A stretch of DNA of 64,000 nt from Melastoma dodecandrum (Eukaryota > Streptophyta > Magnoliopsida > Myrtales > Melastomataceae). Shown piece after piece: positions 22,871 through 34,139 of this stretch (its first letter is position 1; each line of letters starts with the position of its first letter). A program made the translations under genes and the position numbers. Below the pieces are notes generated by a model. That model saw only the letters and a list, made by a program, of their open reading frames with translations, was not told the DNA's origin and did no database searches. The stretch spans positions 2,232,001 to 2,296,000 of the forward strand of contig JARUPY010000465.1 of assembly GCA_029817715.1 (NCBI GenBank), given 5' to 3'.

Positions 22871-24402
22871 ATGAAATTGGATCGGGATTCGGACAGGAAA
22901 CTGACGAGAGAAGGACGAGCTGGGGAGGATGTTGTTGTGGAGTGTCCTGATCCTGACTGCCTGTTCTTTATGATGCCATTTTAAATGGTGAGAACAGGAC
23001 AAACAATTTACAAAGGGACGAAGGAAATTGTGGGTGGGTAGGAGGAGAGGAACACCTCCTTTGGCTTTGACTTGTCCCTTTTTTCCAAGGAATCAGCCAA
23101 TGTCCAAATCAGCTTATCAGAGGCCTTATATTCAATATACTTGAAATTTCCTTTTTTTTTTTTGCCACTATCTTCACATGGATAAAAAGGAACTAACATT
23201 ATATAGAAAAAAAAAAGAACACATAGTGCTATCGATTCACTCATGATCAAATCATTCCGTATTGGGCACGGATAAAATGCCGTGCGCAGCGGTTTTTTTA
23301 GAATTCGGTCACCCAAGTAGGGTAAAATTGGATTCCGGTGCTAACTTTTGGAACGAACTTTGGCAGGAACTCTCTGAAACAAGACGTACAGTGAGTACAA
23401 ACTTTCCTGAATTGGGTACGAAAAGAGAATTCGAAAATGCGAATTCAGTTATTTTGTATGAACTTTCCTGATCAGAACGGACTTTGAATACGAACTTATC
23501 TAAATTGAGTACGAAACTCGAATTCGGTGATATGATTCGGAAACATGAATTCACCGACGCGGTACGAACTTTTCTGAACGAAACGAATTTTGAGTACGAA
23601 GAACCCTAAACCGTGCAAGATACGTTACATGCATGGCATTTTAGCCAAACTCATACGTATTGCAATATCATCACTTAAAGAAATATACTGTTATAATATT
23701 ATTTCTGAATAATGTCTATGTCTCGAGGTCGAGTAAGCATATTTGTATGGCTACTCTTTTATGAGTAATATATGAGGAAAAGTATGTTTTATTATCACGC
23801 AATGGGTACATGGGAATGAATGGAGAGGAAGTATTTATTATCTTTACCATGTCCAGTCCTCAGCAGTAACAATTATTTGCAGCCAATGCAAGTGCAATAC
23901 GCTGTTGTTAATGCCTCAAGTTTTCGCTTGTTTCTGACCCCTGCTTTTCGTCAGCGAAAATCTATGCGTAGAAGATAGTCAGAGAGAGCCATTACTCTTT
24001 CTCCCGATACAATGTCATGAACACCTAAGTTGCTGGCACATTGATCAATCCTCCCGAAGCTTCGACGTGTCGCGTTTCTATAAGTGTTATGCCCCCGTAC
24101 CAACATCCCCCCAGATGACAACTTCAATTCACAAAGTTTTACTGCCCTTCTAAATCAAGTTGCTTTCACCCAACACTTCTTCTATTATTAAGAAAAGAAA
24201 GAAGTAAACAAAAGAAAGAGAGTGCATGTGCATGCATTCAAACAGAGTACGGATCAAATCCCGGTAAACAAGTTCAGATAAAAATCCTTCTGCCCTATTA
24301 ATCTTTACCAACCCGAGATCCAAATAAACGAGTGTAGTTCATGTGTTGTATGTCTGAAAGGTCTTGTTACTTGTAAGGGAATCGGTTTCTTTGTTAGAAA
24401 AA
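22871..24402. other. Intergenic region with a degenerate repeat patch
   Basis: No gene was recognised. Positions about 23290-23610 contain recurring words (ACGAACTTTCCTGA, GAGTACGAA, GAATTCG) at irregular 30-60 bp spacing; a remnant of an unidentified repeat is likely. Confidence 0.4.
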
Positions 24403-24524
24403 ATGGGTTGTGCTGCTTCTTGTAAGAAGAGGAACTCGAGTATTCCAGAGGTTTCAGTCTTCACGCCTACTATCAGAGTCCCTGCACATTCTGATCAGCT
24501 CCATAAGTCCCTCAAGGGACTGCT

Positions 24525-24531
24525 CCCCCCC
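24525..24531 (+). other. Frame-breaking C7 run in BRO1 exon 1
   Basis: With seven C the frame runs into a stop soon after, at 24559-24561. With one base fewer, the spacing to RLSSLRDQI matches the family. It could be a real indel or a homopolymer error. Confidence 0.6.
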
Positions 24532-24689
24532 GCCTCTCTTGTCCAGGTTGTCATCGCTTAGGGACCAGATCCGGTCTCTCGCGGAGGACCCCAGTAACAT
24601 TACCCTCGTCTTGACTCCTAAACTACAACTTTTCACTTCTTAGCCCTCTTTCTAATTCCTGATTTTTGCGGATTTAGGTGAGTCAGCCA

Positions 24690-24806
24690 TCAATGAACTT
24701 CTAATTAGTCAGTTGACTCTTGGACTTCCGACTTTTGGACTTATCCAGACGACTCTTGGACTTCCAGGCGACATAATTAATTTTATTTTTAATACTCACC
24801 CTTAAA
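24690..24806 (-). repeat. Truncated 3' LTR of the copia element
   Basis: Matches the first ~115 bp of the 385-bp LTR (TTAAAAATAAAATTRATTATG and the CTTGGACTTCC repeats), then similarity ends at about 24690 next to BRO1 exon 2. Confidence 0.7.
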
Positions 24807-26363
24807 ATTGATTTTCTTCGTGACTCTAAGCATACTCCTCATCTTGCTGAAAACATCCACTCCAAGAGGCTTCGTAACAATATCCGCAACTTGATCGGTA
24901 TATTTCACATACTCAAGTTTGATCTCCTTCTTCGTAACACATTCTCGGATGAAGTGATAACGAGCATCAATGTGTTTACTTCGATCATGAAAAACATGAT
25001 CCTTCGCCAATACTTGAGCAGATTTGTTATCGACAAAAATTGTGGTCGCTTCATTCTCTGTCAAGCCTATCTCCATCAACATTCTCCGTAGCCAGATTGC
25101 GTGACAAGCGCATGCCGTAATCGCGACATATTCAGCCTTACAAGAAGATAGTGTGACCATCGCTTGCTTCTTCGAACTCCTCGAAATTGCATTAGCCCCC
25201 ATAAAAAACACAAATTCAGTTGTACTTTTCTGATCATCTAAGTCTCCAGCAAAATCACTGTCGCAATATCCAACAAGTTGAAATTCCTTTGATGATGAAT
25301 AAAACAGTCCAAAATCGATGGTACCTTTCAAGTATCTCAAAATCCCCTTCGCCGCCTTCATGCGTTTCATCGTGGACACCTTCATGAATCGACTAATAAT
25401 CCCAACACCAAAAAGAATGTCTGGTCGAGTGCATGTCAAGTACCTGAGACATCCCACGAGACTTTTGAACAGTGTCGGATCTACCTTTTCTCCCTCTTTA
25501 TCTTTGCACAATTTATCTCCAACCTTCATCGGGGTAGCCACTGGTTTGCTATTCGACATATTGAATCTGTCAAGAACCTCCTTCACATATGCTTGTTGAC
25601 AAACAAATATTCCATCATTCGATTGATATACTTCTAATCCGAGGTAAAATGACATTAAACCGATATCTCTCATCTCAAACTATCGGGCCATATCATTCTT
25701 GAAATCTTCAATGAGACTCGGATTATTTCTTGTAAAAATAAGATCGTCCATGTAGAGGCATACGAACAAATAATCTCCATTTTTATTCATCTTCACATAA
25801 AGTGCATACTCATGAGGACATATCGCAAAACCTTTCTCCTAAAAATAGGTATCAATCCGACTATACCATGCTCGAGGTGCTTGCTTGAGTCCGTACAAAG
25901 CCCTCTTCAACTTCAAAACCTTTCCTTCTTGTCATTTCACCACATAACCTTTTGATTGTTCCATAAAGACATCTTCCTAAAGGAAACCGTTAAGAAATGC
26001 CGACTTCACGTCTAATTGAAAAATTCTTCAGTTTCTTTGTGCCGCAAACGAAACAAAAAATCTGATTGTTTCTAAACGAGCAACATGAGCAAATACCTCA
26101 TCATAGTCTACTCCATGTCGTTACGCATACCCCTTGATAACTCGTCTTGCTTTGTATTTTTCAACGACACCTTCGACGTTCTTTTTCTCCTTGAATATCC
26201 ACTTCACACTAATTGACTTTTGACCCGCGGGAAGAGCAGTGAGTTCCCATGTGTCGTTCCTTTCAATGGTTCGAATCTCCTCGTCCATGGCTTGTCTCCA
26301 TTTCTTCTCCTTACTAGCTTCTTCAAAGCTCAAGAGCGTTGTTTCGGCCAAAAGACAAAACAT
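24789..26363 (-). pseudogene. copia reverse transcriptase and RNase H region
   Basis: The RT start reads WRQAMDEEIRTIERNDTWEL and KSISVKWIFKEK (26121-26363). After several stops the RT end and RNase H form a 294-residue open frame (24789-25673) with SFYLGLEVYQ, VGYCDSDFAGDLDDQKST and ARYHFIRE. A stop directly precedes MRDIGLMSFYLGLE. Confidence 0.75.
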
Positions 26364-26724
26364 AGAGACATCATCGATCCTTTGTTAGAGCTTCCATTTG
26401 ATGAAGATGCATTAGGAGATGAGTTCGGCGTCGTCAGAGGAACTACGGGCTGCCATGTTTCTTCTCCTTGAATTTCCTCATCGAAGAATGGCAAAAATCC
26501 GTCAACGACATCCTCCCGTGCTTTCCAATTTCAAGAAGCATCTTCATCAAACTCCACATCACGACTCACAACAATCTTCCCGGTGATAGGATTGTAGAGC
26601 TTGTACCCCTTTGATCTGCCATCATAGCTGATAAACACAAACTTCTTGCTTCTTGCTCCGACACATGCTTGTAAGCAATACATCCAAAGATCCTTAACTA
26701 AGATATATCCGACTTCTGTCCGCT

Positions 26725-27323
26725 CTAAGCTTCAATGGGAGTTCGATCTTTCACGTTTTTGGTCGGACAACGATTGATGAGGTATATTGCACACGCCACT
26801 GCTTCTGCCCAAAACTCATTTGGCATCTTCTTGTTTTTCATGATACTTCGCGCCATGTTGAGGATGGTCCGGTACTTTCTTTCAGCCATTCCATTTTGTT
26901 GTGGTGATCTTGGAACTGTGAGGAAGTGCCTAATACCATGCTCCTCACAAAAACGATTAAAAGCACCAGAAGTAAACTCTCCATCTCTATCCGTTCTCAA
27001 TGCCCCAATTTTATAACCACTTTCTCTCTCGACCAAAACCTTGAAATTCTTGAAAACATCAAAACACTCAGATTTTTCTTTCAAGAAATAAACCCAAGTC
27101 TTCCGGCTAAAATCGTCGATGAAAAATAAGAAATAATTACTTTTACCATAAGACGACTACTTTTACCATAAGACGACGGCTTGATCGGACCACAAACATC
27201 GGCATGAATTAATTCTAGTGGCTTCGTCGCTCTTGACGTTGCTTCTTTCGGAAAGTTTTTCCTTGCATGTTTGCCGAGAAGACACGCTTCACAGAGTTGA
27301 TCCGGATGATCGATTAAAGGCAT
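26725..27323 (-). pseudogene. copia integrase region
   Basis: Two overlapping open pieces carry the GAG-pre-integrase end (CEACLLGKHARKNFP) and the integrase core (LRTDRDGEFTSGAFNRFCEE, then SPQQNGMAERKYRTILNMAR). The break between them (about 27080-27180) contains a short direct repeat of ACTTTTACCATAAGACGAC, which shifts the frame. Confidence 0.75.
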
Positions 27324-27472
27324 CCCCTCACCATCTTCTTTTCGGACATCATTTTCAGATCACCAAAATTGAGATGTCCCATCCTCATATGCCCACACCA
27401 CGCTGGATCCTTTACACATACTTGCAAGCAAATCGGCTCTTCGGTTTGTATAGGGAGCGAAAACATCATATT

Positions 27473-28156
27473 CTACGACATCGTCACCTTCGCAATCAAG
27501 TTGGCGCTCCCGTCGCATAGCCAAAGATTACGATCCTTCATCAGAATCTCGTAGCCCCTTTCCATGAGTTGTCCCAAACTCAAAATATTGCTCTTCAATC
27601 TATGAACATAATACACATCGGAAATAAACTTGTGAGTACCATCCTTCAACCGAATCAAAATGGTACATTTGCCTTCAATCTGAATTTTCGAAGCATCTCC
27701 AAATGTGACACTCCCAGTCGGCTTTTCTTCAAGCTCCATAAATTTTGATTTGTCGCCACACATGTGGTTACTCGCACCGTTGTCGAGATACCATTTGCTT
27801 CCTTCTCCATCAGTTTCTTGGTTGAGCGCTAACAACAACGTCGATTCTTCCACTTTTTTCTCTTTGACCAGATTGACTTCTTCTTTTGCGTCTTCGGCAT
27901 ACCAGCAATTTCTGGCGTAATGACCCATTTTGTGATAATTATAGCACTCAACTCGCGATTTGTCGTATCCCTTCTCGTATCTGTCTCTTTCTCGTCCTCG
28001 TCCGCGTTCTCTTCTTCTACCACGACCTCTTGAATTTTCTCGATGTTGTTCATCGTTCAGTTTTTCGACTTCTTGATTTCTACCGCGGCCTCGACCACCA
28101 CCAAGAGAATAACCGCGACATCGACTCCGACCTCGACCTCGGTGAACTGCGCTCAC
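27473..28156 (-). pseudogene. copia Gag zinc knuckle and protease region
   Basis: An RG-rich segment is followed by the CCHC knuckle (CYNYHKMGHYARNC) and the protease site, which reads WYLDNGASNHM. Active copia proteases have DSG or DTG here, so Asn in the catalytic triplet is unusual and may be an inactivating change. The frame ends at 27473. Confidence 0.75.
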
Positions 28157-28665
28157 CTTTTCGCCAAACGAATGCTTGATTGAAGGGCTTGCTCCAATGG
28201 CTCTTGTTTGTGCTTGTTCATCCGCTCCTTGTGCACCCGTAATGATCCGTTTAATTTATCAACGGACAAATTCTCCAAATATCTGTTCTCCTCTATTGCA
28301 ACCACAACATGATCAAATCTCTGATGTAGAGAGCATAAAATTTTCTCGATAACTCGAACGTCTTCTATACTTTCGCCATTTCTCTTCATTTGGTTGACGA
28401 TGGACAAGACCCACGTGAAATAATCTGAAATGGACTCCGACGATTCCTGACGAAGAGCTTCAAATTGTCCTCTCAAGAGCTGAAGCCGCACCTTTTTTAC
28501 CTTATCGACTCCTTTGTGAGAATTTTCAAGAATTCCCCATGCCTCCTTCGAAGTTGAGGCATTTGCCACTTTCTCAAAAGTGGCATCATCTAAACACTGG
28601 TGGATGATTGATAGAGCATGCCGGTCCTTCTTTTTGTGCCTCTCGAACATCTGAATAAAGGCCAA
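28153..28665 (-). pseudogene. copia gag fragment (UBN2-type)
   Basis: An open stretch with LQLLRGQFEALRQESSESIS and ENRYLENLSVDKLNGSLRVH, the plant copia Gag core. The start of gag (RFQYPRLTKDNYDSWSI near 28780) is in another frame, so the gene is broken near 28720. Gag would form the virus-like particle. Confidence 0.75.
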
Positions 28666-28810
28666 TTCCGCATCCTCGTCGGGTTCCGCAAACCTATCTT
28701 TAACGATTTCCCACGCTCCTTACGAACCGAGTATCGCCTTCACTCAGATAGACCAACTATCATAGTTGTCCTTCGTAAGACGGGGATATTGGAACCTCAA
28801 TGACATCCTC

Positions 28811-28822
28811 GCTCTGATACCA
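28811..28822 (-). other. Primer-binding site of the copia element
   Basis: Reads TGGTATCAGAGC on the minus strand, the usual initiator-Met tRNA complement in plant copia elements, three bases inside the LTR. Confidence 0.85.
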
Positions 28823-28825
28823 CTT

Positions 28826-29210
28826 TGTTGAAAACGTTGATGGGCACTTGCTACTACACGCCGGAGGAATTGTGGGCGAAGCGATGAACACTCACACTCT
28901 ATCTCGCTTGATGAGACAATGATAAATTTTAAAGAAGAGGGGAGACACTCTTGATTTTTTATTTCATACATTTTCTTCCATACAAGTACACTATTTATAC
29001 ATAAGAAAAGACTCTTAGAACCCTTGGCCTTTCGTCTCTTGAACTTCCAGGTCACCCTTCAGCTTCCTTCGCCTGGTGGTCGCTTCGCCTGAAGGACTCT
29101 TGGACTTCTTCAAGCGACTCTTGGTCTTATCCAGGCGACACTTGGACTTACCCAGGCGACTCTTGGAGTTCTGGGCTACATAATCAATTTTATTTTTAAC
29201 ACTTACAACA
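28826..29210 (-). repeat. 5' LTR of the copia element
   Basis: 385 bp bounded by 5'-TGTTG and CAACA-3'. It carries a TATAAATAG promoter-like box (complement near 28991-28999). Next to its inner end is the primer-binding site. Confidence 0.8.
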
Positions 29211-30620
29211 CAAGGTTTTACAGATCGACCCTCTTATTTTCCCGGAAATCTACCTCAATGAGCAGTGACTCATTTCTGTAATATCCATCTAGAATGTGGC
29301 CTCAGTCGGAAAGTGGAATTCAAGTGGAATAAGCTTGGCGAGGGGCGGAAAGTAAGATCGTCATCTCAGTCAATCTGAATTATTGAAGCACTTCGCGTGT
29401 AATTTTTAAGGATGACGCCGATTGATTGATCAGGAAACTGGTGTAGCGAATCCTTGGTATGAATTACTCTGCGTGATTCATGCGATGGCTATGACGACCC
29501 TTTAAGGCCAATTCTAAGATGATCCCGAAGCTTCAACCAGGATCTGACACGAGAACAGTTTCGGCAAAATGCAAGAGGGATTCAATTGACTTGCTATTGA
29601 AGGCATCCGGGTTCTTGGACTTCTGCATCACACGGATATTAGCAAACATGCAGCCTGAAATCACATGTCTAAGTTAACCCGATATGTTTGCATCACTTGT
29701 ATTGCTGGCCTAAATATTGGAGCCGATTTTATGCAACAGGAAAAGGTTGCCAAGTGATTTGCAGGCAGAAGTGCTACGAGCAATTTCGATCCAAGCCCTT
29801 GGCCAGGGGACTGAAATTCAACTGGGATTGACCGTGGAATCTCAGATGGCAAGTTTGTCTGTGAAGAGAAGGTTAGCCTGTGAGCAATTGAGCTATTTCA
29901 GTCAGGTTAGTCGGCCATTTTCCAATTCGTTCGTTGATTTTACAGCATCAACTTCCTCGGAGATGCAATGACGGCACTTCCTCCATAGGCTCATGGTTGT
30001 TTGTTGGCGGGCGAGTGTGGCCATGGCCATGGGAAGAAGCAGCTCATGTTCTGCAAGTGGAAGTACCTCGAAGCAAAGGTCCTTTTGTGCTACCAATCCT
30101 ACGATTACTTGTTCAGACACTGTCAAACGTAGTTTAGTTTTATGTTCATTTCCTATTGACAGGAGGCTGCGTACTACTACCACGGCCTAATCATCGATAA
30201 AGGCAATGAACCCACCTGTCACGTGAGTGCATTCTGTTGCTTTCCTGCGGCCCAGGAGCTCCTCTCGGAAAGCAAGAAGGCTTGCTTATCCTTCTGCCTA
30301 GCAGATCCAGTCTACAGGTGAATATCCTTGCTGCTGCTTCAATAGCTTAATTTCATTGCCACTCGCACGATCATGGTTGTTAGTCCCATCTCGGGTTTGA
30401 CTTGCAGAATTTCTCCACTCTGGGGCGCCATGAAGTACTTGTATCGGAAGATCCCTGAGGTTGCTTCGAGGAAATCCCAGATGTACGGCTACCTTCTCGA
30501 GAAAGATAGTGAGTCAATTGCATACCACGAACTAGTCGATCGATTAAATCACGTGTACTCCTTAAGACCAATGATCTTCTTCATGCAGAGGGCTCCACAT
30601 GCTCCCCAAGCTGCCCGAGT

Positions 30621-30672
30621 TCCCCCTGTCGTTGAGCCCCGAAGAATCCCCCTGTTGTTGAGCCCCGAAGAA
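30621..30672 (+). repeat. 26-bp tandem duplication in the BRO1 last exon
   Basis: TCCCCCTGTYGTTGAGCCCC plus GAAGAA occurs at 30621-30646 and 30647-30672 with one difference. Because 26 is not a multiple of three, it moves the C-terminal frame (SPEE occurs once in each frame). Confidence 0.85.
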
Positions 30673-31158
30673 TACCTGCTTCCGGAGGTCGATCCCACCT
30701 GGGATCAGACCAAGTGGGAGGAAGTCAAAGCCCAGAAACTGAAGGTTCACTTGAATGATCACGAAGATGACGACTGAGATTGCTCGTCGGAGTGGTTCGT
30801 CATTTTGTACTATAGAAAACCGATACAAAGAAGAAAAAAAAGAAGAAAGATATGCCATTCCCATCTGTATATCTTAATGCAGTAATCACTGGACATCAAC
30901 CGACCCACTATGTAAAACACTTTGTAGCACTGTAACATAAACATGCACTGCCATGCCCTCCCGAGTTATTTGAGAAGATTGATAGGGAATGATAAATTTG
31001 CAAGTTCAAGAATATTTGAACCAGTATGCAATTATTGGAAGAAAAGGTATGTTCATCAGTACACTAAACACGGTTCGGAGTAGGAATCAAAGGAAAAGGT
31101 AAATTATGTACAAAACCTCCGAGGTCAAACCTAGGAGGTGCAGATGTACATGGTTCAT

Positions 31159-34139
31159 TCAGTCTCCGATGTTGAAGTACTTCGGTTCATCTGGGTAATG
31201 ATATTCCACCTTCAACTGCCCATCACCAGAGATAAGAACAATGTTATGAGCCAAAAAGATATTCCAGAAATTTCACAAACATTTTCTAGCTTAATCCAAT
31301 TCATTCAACTATAGTAGCATAGTATTACCAAAAAACGACGGAGTCACATGACTGATGAAAGAACAATGTACCTTCCCTTCATCATCGTCTGAATGCCTTT
31401 GAGGAAACACGACCCTCAAGTCGTTGTACAAATAGAATCTCTTTTCTTTGCCCAAGGCAATCTCACGTTGCTTGGTTTGGAAATCCGACTTACACTTTTC
31501 AGCCAACCTACGATTCTTTTTGGGGAAAGGGCAAACAAAGCGAAGGTGAAGAACGTAGCGCAATGCTCCAGTTCCAGCCAAGTTTTCATTGACCTTCGAA
31601 CACCCTTGGGCTGACTTTCCTTTGCCACCACAATCCTCACAAAGGTAGTCCTCACCATGCTCATTCCTTCTAGCGTTACAGTCCAACAGGAAGGAGGATA
31701 ATTCTCCCCTTTCCTTGTCATTCCCCGGACTACACATTTTACCACTATCCCTTTGAGAATCTGTTATTCTAAGTATTGTTGCCTGCAGCATGTTCGAATC
31801 TAATTCTCGAACAGATTGTGGACTGTTGGGAACTGAAGAAACCATCCTTCTGGTGTTCAAAGTTAAATCCTTCTGTTTCGGTAGGATTGCCGTATTAGTA
31901 GAAGCTAAGGTGGCCTTTTGGCGCAAGAATGTCTGATAAACAAATGTTGGAATCAGTTTTCTGCCTCATATAGTGAAGCCGTATAAATTTGTCTGCTGAC
32001 AACCATTTTCTCATGTTTTACCTTAGTTCCCATAGGCATGTCACTCAAATCATAGTTGCAAAGGAATGTGTGGACCGGTGTTCTCTCTGGGTTGCTTAGA
32101 ACCTGTAAAACATACATTGCCACAGGGGACTGTTAGTGTGTTCGATCAGAGGGAAAAGAAATTCAGATGAAAAATTTTGAAATACTATGATATGAGATTT
32201 CTTCGAGGAATGCAGGTATTCCCTCATTTTCTTTTCTTTTCCCTCAGATAACGCAGGGAAACAAACACAGAATTCATGCTCTGGATGAGAAATAACGAAT
32301 AAGGATCCCAAGATGGAGATGATGCTGGACTAGTGGCTCAATCTTTAACATGCGACCCTTAAGATTTTCAATCAAGCAATTAGTTCCAAACACTTTCAAA
32401 TTACTTGTGAATTGCAGAGAAATCCTACACGTTAATCTGGCATTTCTTAGCAGCATAGATTATTGAAGAATTTCGAAAACAGCTGGGAACTCCACTGAAG
32501 TTGTTAATCAAACCTCAGATCTGTTGAATGTTTTACCCCAAAATTATCTGGAGGTGCAACCACATTTCAACCACTAAATTATGGCTTGCTTACCCATTGC
32601 AGGAAAAGCCGTCACGTGGAAAGACCCCATAATGGTAAAAGACAAACCATCATTAAGCCTCTCTTAAGAAAAGAATCAGAAATACCAGTTGAATGCGCCC
32701 TTTCATTGGGACGCGAAGGCGACTCTTCACAGTCTGCTTAGCATCATCACACCTCAACCTCTGGGCTCCACACTTACTTGATCGCCCAGGGAGATCTATC
32801 GATGCGAAGTAAAGCAGAAAGCTATCTCCATCCACACTGCTTACTGAGAAGGGAAGTTTCTGTGATTTTGGTGAGAAATTCCCACCACTAATGCTCAATA
32901 TCGCAAGGAAACCATCAATTTTCTGGGATAAAGGAAAAGGGTACTCCAATGTCAGATTGAAAATCCAATCGAAGCATGTATCGAACATTCACTTAAAATA
33001 GGAAAGCTCGTCACCTGGCACAAGTTTCCAGACACAAGTCTGCCAGACAACAAGGATTCCTCAAAAGAACCAATTAATGACCTACTCACTGGATTTACAC
33101 CTAAATCTCTCATTGCACTCCGCCACCTAGGGCTAGACTTGTTTGCCAGAGTCCACAACCTTAAAGGGTTATCTTCCATGGAAGATGGGCGAAATTCTCC
33201 ACTCAAACGATCAACATCTTCAAATGAACAAGTTACTCCATGGAACTCATCTTCATCGGTCTCAAACATGGTGTTTGCATCTGATTCACATTCTATGTCC
33301 AAAATTCTAGGATATTTATTGAAAGTAACATTTTTATTATATTCACCCCCCAGAGCTACATTCATTCTTTCAGGAAATTTTGGACCAAGAGGTGACAAGG
33401 AAAGAGGAGACGATATTGTCCTCTCGGTTGAAACTGTTATGGCCAAGCCTGGTGATCTCGACTTCCTTGGTTTTTTAATGTCTTCAATCAGAGGTGAAGA
33501 TAGAGAGCCACCATGCGATATTTGACCCATCTTTTTGACCAGACAGCCTTCGAGAAAGAAACCTGGGGAGGCACTTGTATAATTTGTTGTACTTTTAGTT
33601 TCAAAGCATCCAGATAAGGCCCTGCTTGAACCGTCGCATCTTGTTCTTCCAAAGTTGGCCTTTTTCCAGTCAGTCTCCACTCTCGAGTCAATGGTGGAAG
33701 TAATGCTAAAGCTGCTGCTGTCCAAATCCAAAGGTTCCCCAACCTTTCCAAGGGAAAATGATTGAACCAGAGGCGACAACATTCGCTTGCGCATCAATGA
33801 CCCACCGGCATCGCCATCACTCCTCTCAAAATGAACCAGTGATGGATGTAGATCTTCATTTGAAGCTCCACCAGTTTGCTGCTTCAATCCATCATTCGTG
33901 AAACCAACTATCCGAGTAACAGGGAGCCTACCAGCCAAATTTCTGGGTGTACAGATTCCCAATCCATCACCACCAGATGCAACCATATCTTTAAGTACAA
34001 GCTGATCTTCCAGATATTGAGAACCGTCCGATGTACTTGCTTCCTCAGCATTCCCGACCTGATTATTCCTTGACCTTAAGCTGTCTTGACACAATCCATC
34101 CAAATTACTCTCACTGGAACTAACTTGTGGCAACCCCAT
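31159..34139 (-). CDS. Atos/FAM214-like protein (DUF4210)
   Basis: Five coding exons, 34139-33015, 32922-32686, 32102-32022, 31932-31372 and 31215-31159, give 686 residues. The C-terminal half has the conserved Atos order. The exon 1 end reads SRSLIGSFEESLLSGRLVSG, followed by KIDGFLAILSISGGNFSP, LPFSVSSVDGDSFLLYFASI and SRLRVPMKGRIQL. After that come HTFLCNYDLSDMPMGTKTFL, LRYVLHLRFVCPFPKK, FYLYNDLRVVFPQRHSDDDE and the terminal LKVEYHYPDEPKYFNIGD. Animal relatives (Atos, FAM214A/B) are nuclear regulators; the plant proteins are not well defined. The N-terminal ~300 residues are Ser-rich and probably disordered, with SP sites (for example LSPLVQSFSLG). The start at 34139 is the first ATG in this frame. 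The leader appears to continue to about 35300. No lesion was seen. Confidence 0.85.

Larger units (their letters stand above)
24690..29210 (-). mobile_element. Ty1/copia LTR retrotransposon, degenerate, 3' LTR truncated
   Basis: The element lies reverse to, and interrupts, the BRO1 gene. The intact 5' LTR is at 28826-29210 with TGTTG/CAACA ends. The primer-binding site complementary to initiator Met tRNA is at 28811-28822. Gag, zinc knuckle, protease, integrase, reverse transcriptase and RNase H blocks then follow in copia order, interrupted by stops and frame breaks. The 3' LTR is only about 115 bp (24690-24806), starting after TTTTAAGGG. Both LTRs share repeats of the type GACTCTTGGACTTCCAGGCGA and TTAAAAATAAAATT. 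It is probably non-autonomous now. No target duplication can be assigned because the distal end of one LTR is missing. Confidence 0.88.
24403..30777 (+). pseudogene. BRO1-domain protein gene, disrupted (At5g14020-like)
   Basis: BRO1-like proteins bind ESCRT-III and act in endosomal sorting. Exon 1 (24403-24593) begins MGCAASCKKR, a likely N-myristoylation start, then SVFTPTIRVPAHSD. A run of seven C (24525-24531) throws the frame off just before RLSSLRDQIRSLAEDP, which continues in the +1 frame. Exon 2 starts at 24678 (ESAINELL) and is cut by a reverse copia element. Family sequence resumes at about 29300 (KVEFKWNKLGEG), 29433 (NPWYELLCVIHAMAM), 29556 (CKRDSIDLLLKASGF), 29742 (LPSDLQAEVLRAISIQALG), 29991 (KKQLMFCKWKYLEAK), 30164 (EAAYYYHGLIID) and 30408 (ISPLWGAMKYLYRKIPEVAS). 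A stop at 29503-29505 precedes another frame switch. A 26-bp tandem duplication shifts the last exon. It is therefore a pseudogene, though the 3' half still has good splice sites and may be transcribed. Confidence 0.85.

Noticed and set aside
28811..28822. Possible tRNA gene
   Set aside because: The tRNA-like match is only the 12-base primer-binding site of the copia element; no cloverleaf surrounds it.
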